From positions 41,264 through 105,263 of the forward strand of contig JAZTYK010000005.1 of NCBI GenBank assembly GCA_045636925.1: a DNA stretch of 64,000 nucleotides, read 5' to 3'. Positions 16,385-23,492 of the stretch are shown here, in pieces; position 1 is the stretch's first letter; each line of letters begins with the position of its first letter. Source of the DNA: JAZTYK01 sp045636925 (GTDB lineage Bacteria > Bacillota > Clostridia > Oscillospirales > Butyricicoccaceae). A model generated the notes under the pieces. That model did not search any database. It was not told the DNA's origin and saw only the letters and a list, made by a program, of their open reading frames with translations. The position numbers and the translations under genes were made by a program.

Positions 16385-16960
16385 TCAAATATTTTTCATA
16401 TCTTTGGCGCTGACAGGCGCCATCTTTGCCTGTTCCAGATAATCCAGCATGGCATCTGCGTCGGTAAAGATGCCGTAAAGCTGCCGGCAGGCAGGCTTCA
16501 TGAAGCCCTGCAGAATGGTCTGCTCCAGCATTTGCTGCAGCAGATCATAGTAACCGCCCAGATTCAAAATTGCAATGGGCTTGCTGTGACGTCCCAGTTG
16601 CCGGAGGGTCAGCATCTCGAAGAACTCTTCATAGGTGCCGATGCCGCCGGGCACCATGACAAAGCCGTCGGCCCGGTCTTCCATGATCTGCTTGCGCTCT
16701 CGCATGGTTTCGGTATAAATAAACTCGGTGCAGTGTTCGTATAACACACCGTCTACGTTAAAAAACGAGGGGGCAACGCCCAGAATATATCCCCGCTGTG
16801 CCGTTACACCACGGGCTGCCGCGCCCATAAGACCTTGCGCGCCGCCGCCAAAGACCAGACCGTGACCGCGCTGGGCAAGCTTTCTTCCCAGTTCTTCCAC
16901 CGCCGTCATATAGGCAGAGTCGATCTGGTTGCTGGATGCGCCGTAAATACAAAGATTCAT
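16385..16960 (-). CDS. LOG-family nucleoside 5'-monophosphate phosphoribohydrolase (TIGR00730)
   Basis: A 191-residue Rossmann-fold protein of the lysine-decarboxylase-like/LOG family, which cleaves the N-glycosidic bond of nucleoside monophosphates (cytokinin riboside 5'-phosphates in plants, AMP in bacterial examples). The diagnostic motif FVMVPGGIGTYEEFFE is intact near residue 100, with RERKQIMEDRADG before it. Its ATG overlaps the stop of the DUF523 gene by 4 bp, so translation is coupled. It is not a true lysine decarboxylase. Confidence 0.92.
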   Translation of the reverse strand: MNLCIYGASSNQIDSAYMTAVEELGRKLAQRGHGLVFGGGAQGLMGAAARGVTAQRGYILGVAPSFFNVDGVLYEHCTEFIYTETMRERKQIMEDRADGFVMVPGGIGTYEEFFEMLTLRQLGRHSKPIAILNLGGYYDLLQQMLEQTILQGFMKPACRQLYGIFTDADAMLDYLEQAKMAPVSAKDMKNI

Positions 16961-17412
16961 CGGGCTTCCTCCTTTTTCAGATATTCCTCCAAGGCCGCCA
17001 GACGGCTTTCGCCAAAGACAGCGATGCCGTTTTTCTGCAGCAGCTCTGCCGTTACCCCGTATCCGGGAATCAGCTTGCCGGAAAAGCTGCCGTCGTAGAT
17101 CTCACCGCTGCCGCAGGCAGGACTGCGCTCTTTCAGCAGCGCCACCCGGCAATCCATGCGTCGGGCCAGCGCCAGCACTTCTTCTGCGCCACGGACATAT
17201 TCTGCGGTGACATCCCGTCCGTCCCGGGTCAGCACCTGCTCCCCCACCCGTTCTGCCGGGGTGCGAGGTGTGGGCAGACCCCCAAAGACCTCGCCGCAGA
17301 CAGGGATCAGCCGGTGCTGCGCCTGCAGCGCCAGCACACAGTCATGGGGCTTGCTTTTGCCGTCGTAGCGGCAGGATACGCCAAGCAGGCAGGCACTTAC
17401 CAGGATTCGCAT
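16957..17412 (-). CDS. DUF523 family protein
   Basis: A 151-residue cytosolic protein matching the DUF523 family (YbbK-like): RILVSACLLGVSCRYDGKSK at the start, PVCGEVFGGLPTPRTPAER in the middle and LKERSPACGSGEIYDGSFSG later. The conserved Cys residues suggest metal or cluster binding, but its biochemical role is unproven. The ATG at 17412 follows AAGGAG; the upstream NUDIX gene ends 16 bp inside it and the LOG gene overlaps its stop, so the three are tightly packed. Confidence 0.9.
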   Translation of the reverse strand: MRILVSACLLGVSCRYDGKSKPHDCVLALQAQHRLIPVCGEVFGGLPTPRTPAERVGEQVLTRDGRDVTAEYVRGAEEVLALARRMDCRVALLKERSPACGSGEIYDGSFSGKLIPGYGVTAELLQKNGIAVFGESRLAALEEYLKKEEAR

Positions 17413-17876
17413 GGCAGCTCCTTTCCGTCCAGGGCGGCTTGCACCAGCGTTTCTCCCTGATATACCAGTTTCAGGGAGAAGAAGGGGGCATCTTCCCGCA
17501 GCAGGCGCAGAAAAATATGATCGCCCTGCCACAAAGGCAGGCTTGGGATCTTGTCAAACTCCACCCATTCCAAATTACCCTCGTCACAGACCTTCAGTTC
17601 ACCGGTAAACCCGGTGGCGGTATAGAGGAACATATACTCGGTTCCCCACTGATCGCTGACAAAGGTGACCACACCGCGGAAGCGGTAATCCGTAAGGGTC
17701 AGGCCGGTTTCCTCCTGCGCTTCTCGCAGCAAGCAGTCCTCGGGGCTTTCACCGGGTTCCAGCTTGCCGCCGATGCCGATCCATTTATCCTGATTCATAT
17801 CCTGTTTTTTCTTGACCCGATGCAGCATCAGGTACTGTCCCGGACGCTGGACATAGCACAAGGTGGATAAGATCAT
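17397..17876 (-). CDS. NUDIX hydrolase, MutT-like
   Basis: A 159-residue nucleoside-diphosphate-linked pyrophosphatase. The Nudix box is perfect: G-x5-E-x7-REAQEETG within GGKLEPGESPEDCLLREAQE near residues 36-58. The start MILSTLCYVQRPGQYLMLHR is usual for the 8-oxo-dGTP diphosphatase-like clostridial group. AGGAGG lies 5 bases before the ATG at 17876. It is the first gene of the leftward NUDIX-DUF523-LOG set, which together suggests nucleotide housecleaning. Exact substrate is unknown. Confidence 0.92.
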   Translation of the reverse strand: MILSTLCYVQRPGQYLMLHRVKKKQDMNQDKWIGIGGKLEPGESPEDCLLREAQEETGLTLTDYRFRGVVTFVSDQWGTEYMFLYTATGFTGELKVCDEGNLEWVEFDKIPSLPLWQGDHIFLRLLREDAPFFSLKLVYQGETLVQAALDGKELPCESW

Positions 17877-17916
17877 ACTGACCTCCTGTATGGCTGCAAA
17901 AAATATTTGTTGCCAC

Positions 17917-17945
17917 TTTTCTTTTTGTAGGAATGGTGGTACAAT
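17917..17945 (+). promoter_or_regulatory. Possible promoter for the gamma-carbonic anhydrase gene
   Basis: TACAAT (17940-17945) carries an extended TG element; the -35 position is weak (TTTTCT). It lies 95 bp before the ATG. Confidence 0.4.
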
Positions 17946-18003
17946 GAAAGTTGGAGATGCGTCGGGCGAATGTTTCGCACCGCACCATCTGTTCTTGAAA
18001 TTA

Positions 18004-18032
18004 TTATAAGCGAAATTTTTCCGCCGCACAAG
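18004..18032 (-). promoter_or_regulatory. Promoter for the NUDIX-DUF523-LOG transcript
   Basis: On the minus strand TTGTGC (18032-18027) and TATAAT (18009-18004) with a 17-bp spacer, about 130 bp before the NUDIX start. Confidence 0.5.
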
Positions 18033-18040
18033 GAGCAGTT

Positions 18041-18544
18041 ATGAAAAATCCGAAGATTCATCCCGCTGCCACTGTATTCCCCGGCGCCGTGGTGCTGGGC
18101 GATGTGACGGTGATGGAAGACAGCAGCATTTGGTTTGGTGCCGTGGTGCGTGCCGAGCTGGACACGCTGACCATCGGTCGCCGCAGCAACATTCAGGACA
18201 ACTGCGTCATTCATGTGGACGCAGGCGCGCCCTGCCATGTGGGAGATGACGTCACCGTGGGTCACGGAGCCATCCTGCACGGCTGCACCATTGGAGATAA
18301 CACATTGGTGGGCATGGGGGCCGTGGTGCTGAACGGCGCTGTCATTGGAGAAAACTGCATCATTGGCGCCCGGGCGCTGATCACCGGCGGCAAGGAGTTT
18401 CCTGCCGGCAGCCTGATCATGGGCGTACCCGCCAAGGCAGTGCGCCTCCTCACCGAAGAAGAAATCGAAAGCAATCGGGCCTCGGCCGCACATTATGTGG
18501 AGTCTGCCCGTGAAGTAGCCGCACATCTGTCCCAAACACGCTGA
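18041..18544 (+). CDS. Gamma-class carbonic anhydrase family protein (YrdA-like)
   Basis: A 167-residue left-handed beta-helix protein. Hexapeptide repeats are visible throughout (ATVFPGAVVLGDVTVMEDSS, ISGNTLVG-type turns), and the three zinc histidines occur in CVIHVDAG, VTVGHGAI and ILHGCTIG. LIMGVPAKAVRLLTEEE closes the helix before a C-terminal alpha-helix. Activity as carbonic anhydrase has been shown for only some members. AAGGAG precedes the ATG; the MATE gene follows after 13 bp and is probably cotranscribed. Confidence 0.92.
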   Translation: MKNPKIHPAATVFPGAVVLGDVTVMEDSSIWFGAVVRAELDTLTIGRRSNIQDNCVIHVDAGAPCHVGDDVTVGHGAILHGCTIGDNTLVGMGAVVLNGAVIGENCIIGARALITGGKEFPAGSLIMGVPAKAVRLLTEEEIESNRASAAHYVESAREVAAHLSQTR

Positions 18545-18557
18545 AAGAGAGGTAATT

Positions 18558-19940
18558 ATGGCTCGTTCCCGTGAAATTGATATGACAAACGGCCCGCTTT
18601 TGGGCAAAATCGTGCAGTTCGCCATTCCGCTGGCTCTCAGCAGTATGCTGCAGCTGCTGTTTAATGCGGCAGATGTCATCGTGGTGGGTCAGTTTGCCGG
18701 CTCTACCGCTTTGGCAGCCGTCGGTTCTACCGGCGCACTGGTAAATCTGCTGGTCAATGTCTTTATGGGTGTATCCATCGGCGCCAATGTTATGGTGGCC
18801 CGTGCCAGAGGTGCCGGTGACTACAAGGCCGTGCATGAAACGGTGCACTGCGCCATGCTGATCAGTGTGATTCTGGGTGCCATCGTGGCGGTTTTGGGCT
18901 TTTGCGTGTCCGGCTTTGCCCTGGGGCTTATGGGGTCTCCCGCCGACGTGAAGCCGCTGGCTACCCTGTATCTGCGTATTTACTTTTTGGGCATGCCCTT
19001 TAACCTGGTGTATAACTTCGGCGCGGCCATCCTGCGCGCCATCGGCGATACCAAGCGCCCCCTGTACATTCTTTCTGTAGCCGGTGTGGCCAATGTGGTG
19101 CTGAATCTGATTTTGGTCATCGTATTCCACATGGGCGTTGCCGGTGTTGCCATTGCCACCGTCTTTTCGCAGATCATCTCTGCCGTGCTGGTAGTCATGT
19201 GTCTGCTGCAGGCCGAAGGTGCTTACAAGCTGTATCCCAGCGACCTCCGGATCCACAAGGATAAGCTGATGGGTATGATCCGCATTGGTCTTCCCGCCGG
19301 TATTCAAGGCTCGCTGTTCTCCATTTCCAACGTCATCATCCAGTCTACGGTGAACAGCTTTGGCAGCATCGTGGTGGCAGGCAATGCCGCAGCTGCCAAC
19401 ATTGAAGGTTTTATCTACGTCTGCATGAACAGCCTGTATCAGGGCGCCATTACCTTTACCAGCCAGAATCTGGGTGCCGGAAAGTTTGACCGCATCCGCC
19501 GGACCTTCCTTATCTGCACCCTGATGGTCATGGTCATCGGCTTTGTTCTGAGCATGAGTGTATATGCCGCAGGCCCCATTCTGCTGAAGATCTATGCCTC
19601 CGGCACGCCGGAGGAGATCAAAGCCATCATCGAATACGGCATGATCCGTCTCAGCTACGTGTGTCTGACCTATTTGATCTGCGGCATGATGGATGTCAGT
19701 TGCGGCGCCCTCCGCGGCTTGGGCAAGGGTATGGTGCCCATGGTGGTCAGCCTGCTGGGTGCCTGCGGCCTGCGCATCCTGTGGGTCTTTACCCTTTTTG
19801 CCGCCAAACCCACGCTGGATATGCTGTATCTGTCGTATCCCGTTTCCTGGGTCGTTACCTGGGCGGTGCACACCCTGTGCTATCTGGTGATTCGACGGAA
19901 CATGGAGAAAAAACACAACGCACAGCTTGCCGAAGTGTAA
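18558..19940 (+). CDS. MATE-family multidrug/cation antiporter
   Basis: A 460-residue protein with about 12 membrane helices, expected to export drugs or metabolites in exchange for Na+ or H+. The N-terminus MTNGPLLGKIVQFAIPLALS and the following LFNAADVIVVGQFAG are hallmarks of the clostridial MATE (NorM-type) subgroup; the second half repeats the pattern with GLPAGIQGSLFSISNVIIQS. The ORF starts at an ATG preceded by AGAGAGG. A terminator follows at 19953. Confidence 0.95.
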   Translation: MARSREIDMTNGPLLGKIVQFAIPLALSSMLQLLFNAADVIVVGQFAGSTALAAVGSTGALVNLLVNVFMGVSIGANVMVARARGAGDYKAVHETVHCAMLISVILGAIVAVLGFCVSGFALGLMGSPADVKPLATLYLRIYFLGMPFNLVYNFGAAILRAIGDTKRPLYILSVAGVANVVLNLILVIVFHMGVAGVAIATVFSQIISAVLVVMCLLQAEGAYKLYPSDLRIHKDKLMGMIRIGLPAGIQGSLFSISNVIIQSTVNSFGSIVVAGNAAAANIEGFIYVCMNSLYQGAITFTSQNLGAGKFDRIRRTFLICTLMVMVIGFVLSMSVYAAGPILLKIYASGTPEEIKAIIEYGMIRLSYVCLTYLICGMMDVSCGALRGLGKGMVPMVVSLLGACGLRILWVFTLFAAKPTLDMLYLSYPVSWVVTWAVHTLCYLVIRRNMEKKHNAQLAEV

Positions 19941-19952
19941 TATTTCCGCATC

Positions 19953-19986
19953 AAAAACACCGACCGGACCCGGCCGGTGTTTTTTT
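19953..19986 (+). terminator. Terminator after the MATE gene
   Basis: AAACACCG with CGGTGTTT, extended by a CCGG core with one mismatch, followed by six T. Confidence 0.8.
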
Positions 19987-19989
19987 GTT

Positions 19990-20018
19990 GCATAAAATCC
20001 GATTTTTCTTTCACACTA
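19990..20018 (+). promoter_or_regulatory. Candidate sigma-G (forespore) promoter for the spoVA genes
   Basis: GCATA (19990-19994), 17-bp spacer, CACACTA (20012-20018) resembles the GHATR / CATNHTA consensus described for sigma-G in Bacillus. spoVA genes are forespore-expressed under sigma-G in Bacillus. The match is short, so this is a suggestion. Confidence 0.45.
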
Positions 20019-20036
20019 TCTTTGAGGTGAATGTAC

Positions 20037-20480
20037 ATGAAGCTTTCAAAAGAAGAATACGCCCGCCGGGCAGATCAATTGGCGCCCAAATCTCCCTCCT
20101 GGCGCACGGTGCCCCTGGCCTTTTTGATCGGCGGCGCCATCTGCGCTTTGGGGCAGGTGCTGCGTACCCTGTATGAAAATGCCGGACTGAGCCAGCTGGA
20201 TGCCGGCACTGCCGTCAGCATTACGTTGGTGGGTGTGGGCGTGCTTTTGACCTGCCTGGGCTGGTTTGAAAAAATCGCACGGTTTGCCGGGGCCGGCACG
20301 CTGGTGCCCATCACCGGTTTTGCCAACTCGGTGGCAGCACCTGCGCTGGAGTTCAAGACCGAGGGGTTTGTGCTGGGCACCTGCGTGAAGATGTTTACCA
20401 TCGCAGGGCCGGTGCTGACCTACGGCGTAGTAGCGAGTGTGATTTATGGGATTATTTATTGGATAACCACATTATTCTAA
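20037..20480 (+). CDS. spoVAC: Stage V sporulation protein AC, with a 3' end supplied by the inserted island
   Basis: SpoVAC is an inner-membrane component of the dipicolinic-acid channel of spores. The 147-residue product has three to four membrane helices: WRTVPLAFLIGGAICALGQV, VSITLVGVGVLLTCLGW, and the conserved AGAGTLVPITGFANSVAAPA with EFKTEGFVLG. I chose the ATG at 20037 because GAGGTGA is then 7 bases away. The last 40 residues are unusual: codons 109-128 come from a 61-bp segment repeated at 22081, and the final YGVVASVIYGIIYWITTLF is AT-rich and differs from the native-looking end (FGISASVVYGLVLWLVQLVRG) found downstream. The gene therefore looks like a functional hybrid made by an insertion. 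Confidence 0.9.
   Translation: MKLSKEEYARRADQLAPKSPSWRTVPLAFLIGGAICALGQVLRTLYENAGLSQLDAGTAVSITLVGVGVLLTCLGWFEKIARFAGAGTLVPITGFANSVAAPALEFKTEGFVLGTCVKMFTIAGPVLTYGVVASVIYGIIYWITTLF
20361..20421 (+). repeat. Left copy of a 61-bp perfect direct repeat (attL-like) inside spoVAC
   Basis: Identical over 61 bases to 22081-22141. Sequence upstream of this copy is the host spoVAC frame; downstream is the island. It covers codons 109 to 129 of spoVAC. Confidence 0.95.
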
Positions 20481-20481
20481 C

Positions 20482-20515
20482 AAAAAAGGCTTGACCAAAT
20501 CGGTCATGCCTTTTT
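20482..20515 (+). terminator. Terminator after the hybrid spoVAC
   Basis: AAAAAGGC pairs with GCCTTTTT with an inner GACC/GGTC pair; A and T runs on both sides make it usable in both directions, for the leftward PHP gene as well. Confidence 0.8.
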
Positions 20516-20531
20516 AGATTTGTGTTTTGTT

Positions 20532-21329
20532 CTATAAATTGAATTTCTTAAATGAGTTATCAACCAACGCGGTTATTTTATCAAAACCAATATCTTTAAG
20601 ATATTTTTTGGTTTCTTCGAATTGAAAATCAAGTGTATCAATACTGTGACTGTCAGAAGAAAGAATAATGGGTGCATTTTCCTTTCTTAAAATATGGAGT
20701 AGGTTTTCAAAAGGATAAACCGTTGTTCTAATACCCCTTGCAATAGTTCCTGTATTAATTTCGAAAATTGAACCGCTTTTAAGTGCTTCTTTTGTATATT
20801 TTTTGGAAATTTCAATATAGTCAGCATCACCCAAAAACAAGGTTTCGCCCATCTCATCGAATTTTGTTATCAAATCAAAATGACCGATAATGTCGGGCTT
20901 TCTCGTTTTTATGTATTGACAGAAATTGCTGTAATAAGACTCAGCAAATGCCAAATGGTCATTGTCGAATGCTTTAAGGCATTTTTTAAAATAATCATAA
21001 TTTGAATCAATAGGATAATAATTATTGTTGCGAAAACCATAGTGACAAGAACCGATAATATAATCAAAATCGTTGCGGCTTAAGGGATTAAAAGCGTCTT
21101 CCTCAACACCTAAATATATTTGTATTTGGTTTTTGTATTTTTCTTTGAGGGTTTTTATTTCGTTTATGTAGCCAGTTTGGTCTTTCATACAGTAACGCAA
21201 ATCATAATTGGTATATCCGTGGTCCGAAAAACCTATGGAAATAAATCCCTTTTCAATTGCTGCTAAAACAATTTCTTCAGGGGTGTTTTTGCCATCACTG
21301 AAAGTTGAGTGTATATGATAACTATACAT
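20532..21329 (-). CDS. PHP-domain phosphatase, histidinol-phosphatase-like
   Basis: A 265-residue metal-dependent phosphoesterase. Metal-binding motifs of the PHP family are present: YHIHSTFSDGKNTPEE at the start, GFSDHGYTNYD near residue 33, GVEEDAF near 75, GSCHYGF near 93, GHFDLITKF near 150 and LSSDSHSIDTLDF near 223. This is the arrangement of HisK-type histidinol phosphatases, but no his genes are nearby, so another phosphoester may be the substrate. The gene is strikingly AT-rich and lies in the island within spoVAC. Its ATG overlaps the end of the yitT-like gene by 8 bp. Confidence 0.9.
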   Translation of the reverse strand: MYSYHIHSTFSDGKNTPEEIVLAAIEKGFISIGFSDHGYTNYDLRYCMKDQTGYINEIKTLKEKYKNQIQIYLGVEEDAFNPLSRNDFDYIIGSCHYGFRNNNYYPIDSNYDYFKKCLKAFDNDHLAFAESYYSNFCQYIKTRKPDIIGHFDLITKFDEMGETLFLGDADYIEISKKYTKEALKSGSIFEINTGTIARGIRTTVYPFENLLHILRKENAPIILSSDSHSIDTLDFQFEETKKYLKDIGFDKITALVDNSFKKFNL

Positions 21330-21959
21330 TATTATGGTTCCTCTCGTTTTTGTTCTTTAGTTTCTTGATTTGTGAAATTACAAAATCCACACCTAATGTT
21401 TTAACAAGCAAACCTATAAATGAAGAAATTAAAATTACAAAGTTGGATAAAAGACCGCCTAGAATTACGATTAAAACATCGGTAATAAGCAGAGCTTTGC
21501 CAATTTTTATACTTGAAAATTTTTGAATTATTAAAGCGATAACATCAGTGCCGCCAGAGCTTGAACCCACATAAAACATAATTCCGCTGGCAATTGCAAT
21601 GAAGAGTGCACCTATAACCGCCGAGATATATTGATTTTGAATTATAGGTTCTTTTAAATTTAAAATCTTTTCAAAAACACCGATAAAGACAGTTGTTAAA
21701 GAGGAACCAACAAAGGTTTTTAGCCCCATACTTTTGCCAAGAACAAAAAATGCAACAATTATCAATGAAAAATTAATAACCATTAAGATGTTTGCCGGCG
21801 AAAAGCTTAGAAAGAAATTTAGAATTACTGAAATTCCGCTTGTACCACCAAACAGTAAAGAATGTGGGAAAATAAATAATACTGTGCTTATGGCATAAAA
21901 AGCACACTACCTAATATAATCAGTAAATATTCTATGAATAATTGTTTGCTTTTGCCCAT
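21322..21959 (-). pseudogene. YitT/DUF161-family membrane protein gene with a frameshift
   Basis: The intact part (from 21783) encodes helices such as LIIVAFFVLGKSMGLKTFV and the conserved MFYVGSSSGGTDVIALIIQK, typical of the YitT family. Reading upstream in the same frame gives IFPHSLLFGGTSGISVILNF, another family hallmark, while the likely start MGKSKQLFIEYLLIILGSVL begins at 21959 in another frame that stops at 21888. One extra A in the A5 run at 21897-21901 would join both parts into about 212 residues. So it is either a one-base deletion or a sequencing error. A strong promoter lies upstream and the PHP gene overlaps its end. Confidence 0.8.
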
Positions 21960-21990
21960 ATAGAGTTTCTCGCTTGAAAATATTCTTCAT

Positions 21991-22019
21991 ATTATACCAC
22001 ACCGCTGTTTTAATGTAAA
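21991..22019 (-). promoter_or_regulatory. Strong promoter of the island's yitT-like/PHP unit
   Basis: On the minus strand TTTACA (22019-22014), exact 17-bp spacer, TATAAT (21996-21991), about 30 bp before the yitT-like start. It shows the cargo had its own expression signal. Confidence 0.75.
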
Positions 22020-22032
22020 TATTTTTGAAAAT

Positions 22033-22067
22033 TGGGTCCTAATAGAATACGAATATATGGGTCCTAA
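22033..22067. repeat. Two 10-bp direct repeats near the right end of the island
   Basis: TGGGTCCTAA occurs at 22033-22042 and 22058-22067, 25 bp apart, just before the right 61-bp repeat. Repeated short motifs near an end are seen for recombinase arm sites and for IS21-type element ends; which applies is not known. Confidence 0.7.
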
Positions 22068-22080
22068 GTTGACACAAGCA

Positions 22081-22141
22081 GAGGGGTTTGTGCTGGGCAC
22101 CTGCGTGAAGATGTTTACCATCGCAGGGCCGGTGCTGACCT
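22081..22141 (+). repeat. Right copy of the 61-bp perfect direct repeat (attR-like)
   Basis: Identical to 20361-20421. The sequence before it (AGTTGACACAAGCA) is unrelated to spoVAC, while the sequence after it continues as a GC-rich spoVAC 3' end. Confidence 0.95.
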
Positions 22142-22206
22142 TTGGCATTTCGGCCAGCGTGGTGTATGGGCTTGTGCTGTGGCTGGTGCAGTTGGTGCGT
22201 GGATAG
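22081..22206 (+). pseudogene. spoVAC: Displaced native 3' end of spoVAC
   Basis: In the spoVAC frame this encodes EGFVLGTCVKMFTIAGPVL followed by TFGISASVVYGLVLWLVQLV and RG-stop, a normal GC-rich SpoVAC C-terminus of 41 residues. It has no ribosome site and only an in-frame TTG at 22069. It is followed by its own terminator and, further on, by spoVAD, so it marks where the original gene ended before the insertion. Confidence 0.9.
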
Positions 22207-22207
22207 C

Positions 22208-22240
22208 AAAATGGACTTGCCCTGCGGCAAGTCCATTTTT
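22208..22240 (+). terminator. Terminator after the displaced spoVAC end
   Basis: A 14-bp perfect stem (AAAATGGACTTGCC with GGCAAGTCCATTTT), 4-base loop and a T run. Confidence 0.85.
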
Positions 22241-22484
22241 AGGATACACAGTTCATCAGCCTCAGCCGACAACTTTGCAAGGTCTTTGACGCGGTCGTCC
22301 TTCAGCTTTTGCACAAAGTCCTCGGCGCATGTTTCCGTGGTCTTTACCGCTGCAGGGGGCAGTGCACGGCAGGCTTTTGCCTGTTTTGATCAATGATGGC
22401 AGAGAACCCCGGTGCTGACAATCGTTTGTATATTTTCTGCACGCTGCAGCATACTACCTGCATGAATGTTTGCGGGAGGGTTCT
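22241..22484. other. Non-coding gap between the spoVAC remnant and spoVAD
   Basis: About 240 bp in which no convincing gene, promoter or RNA was found. The minus strand keeps an open frame with a possible GTG start at 22314 (reading VQKLKDDRVKDLAKLSAEAD) but it runs through the terminator and the repeat, so I consider it a gene remnant or chance. A GGGAGG site at its end belongs to spoVAD. Confidence 0.5.
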
Positions 22485-23492
22485 ATGAAAAAACAAGGCA
22501 GCACATATCTGTTGGAACGGCCGGTGTATGTGGCGGGCTATGCCGCCTGCGTAGGTACCAAAGAAGGACAGGGACCCCTGGGCAGCAGCTTTGACGTGGT
22601 GCTGAGCGACAACCGCTACGGCCAGGACACTTGGGAGAAGGCCGAATCTTCCATGGTGGAAACTGCCGCTCGCAAGGCCATTGAAAAAGCCGGTCTGCAA
22701 GAGCAGGACATCGGCTGCGCGCTGGGCGGGGATCTGCTGAACCAGTGCATCGCCAGCGGCTATGCCATGCGGCAGCTGGGGCAGCCCTACTTTGGGCTGT
22801 ATGGCGCCTGCTCTACCATGGCAGAAAGCCTGCTTCTGGGTGGCGCCCTCATTGCCGGCGGGTTTGAAAGCCATGCCCTTTGCATGGCGTCTTCCCATTT
22901 TTGCTCGGCAGAGCGACAGTACCGCTACCCTTTGGAATACGGCGGTCAGCGCACACCCACCGCTCAGTGGACGGTGACCGGTGCAGGCGCCGTGGTGCTG
23001 ACCTCCAGGCACGGACCCATCCGTCTGGTACGCGCCACCCCCGGTCGGGTCTATGACCCTGGCATCAAGGATGCCGCCAATATGGGCGCCGCCATGGCAC
23101 AGTCGGCCTACGAGACCCTGCGCACCTTCTTTCAGGATACCGGCACCGGCCCTTCGGATTATGATTTGATCGTCACCGGGGATCTGGGATACATTGGCAG
23201 CCAGATGCTGGAAACCCTGTTCCGGGGTGACGGCATGCCTCTGGGCGACCAGTACACCGACTGCGGCCTTTTGATCTATGACCGGAATCAGCAGGACGTT
23301 CACGCCGGTGGCAGCGGCTGCGGCTGCTGCGCCAGCGTTCTGTGTGCCCATATTCTACCCCGGATGCAGCAGGGTCAGCTGCGCCGGGTGCTGGTGTGTG
23401 CCACCGGCGCCATGATGAGCCCGGTGTCGGTGAACCAAGGGGAAAGCATCCCCGGCATCTGTCATCTGCTGGAACTGGAGGTATGCAAATGA
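22485..23492 (+). CDS. spoVAD: Stage V sporulation protein AD
   Basis: Soluble, thiolase-fold component of the spore dipicolinic-acid uptake machinery; SpoVAD binds DPA in Bacillus. The 335 residues match the family length. Recognisable segments are RPVYVAGYAACVGTKEGQGP at the start, SSFDVVLSDNRYGQDTWEKA, GACSTMAESLLLGG in the thiolase nucleophile region, and GGSGCGCCASVLCAHILP near the end. The ATG at 22485 follows GGGAGGG by 5 bases. It overlaps spoVAE by 4 bp. Its distance from spoVAC (278 bp from the remnant) is larger than usual. Confidence 0.95.
   Translation: MKKQGSTYLLERPVYVAGYAACVGTKEGQGPLGSSFDVVLSDNRYGQDTWEKAESSMVETAARKAIEKAGLQEQDIGCALGGDLLNQCIASGYAMRQLGQPYFGLYGACSTMAESLLLGGALIAGGFESHALCMASSHFCSAERQYRYPLEYGGQRTPTAQWTVTGAGAVVLTSRHGPIRLVRATPGRVYDPGIKDAANMGAAMAQSAYETLRTFFQDTGTGPSDYDLIVTGDLGYIGSQMLETLFRGDGMPLGDQYTDCGLLIYDRNQQDVHAGGSGCGCCASVLCAHILPRMQQGQLRRVLVCATGAMMSPVSVNQGESIPGICHLLELEVCK

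Larger units (their letters stand above)
20422..22080. mobile_element. AT-rich inserted island within spoVAC
   Basis: About 1.66 kb lying between two copies of a 61-bp repeat. It begins with a replacement 3' end for spoVAC plus terminator and then carries a leftward two-gene unit (yitT-like, PHP phosphatase) with strong AT bias and codon use unlike the surrounding GC-rich genes. The arrangement host-core-new tail ... foreign-core-native tail is what site-specific integration into a coding gene leaves. No integrase, transposase or relaxase is visible, so it is either a remnant, a segment mobilised in trans, or the product of another recombination event. Confidence 0.75.

Noticed and set aside
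22039..22314. 91-codon leftward frame starting at GTG 22314
   Set aside because: It runs through a perfect terminator stem and through the 61-bp repeat that codes on the other strand; no family resemblance and no good start.
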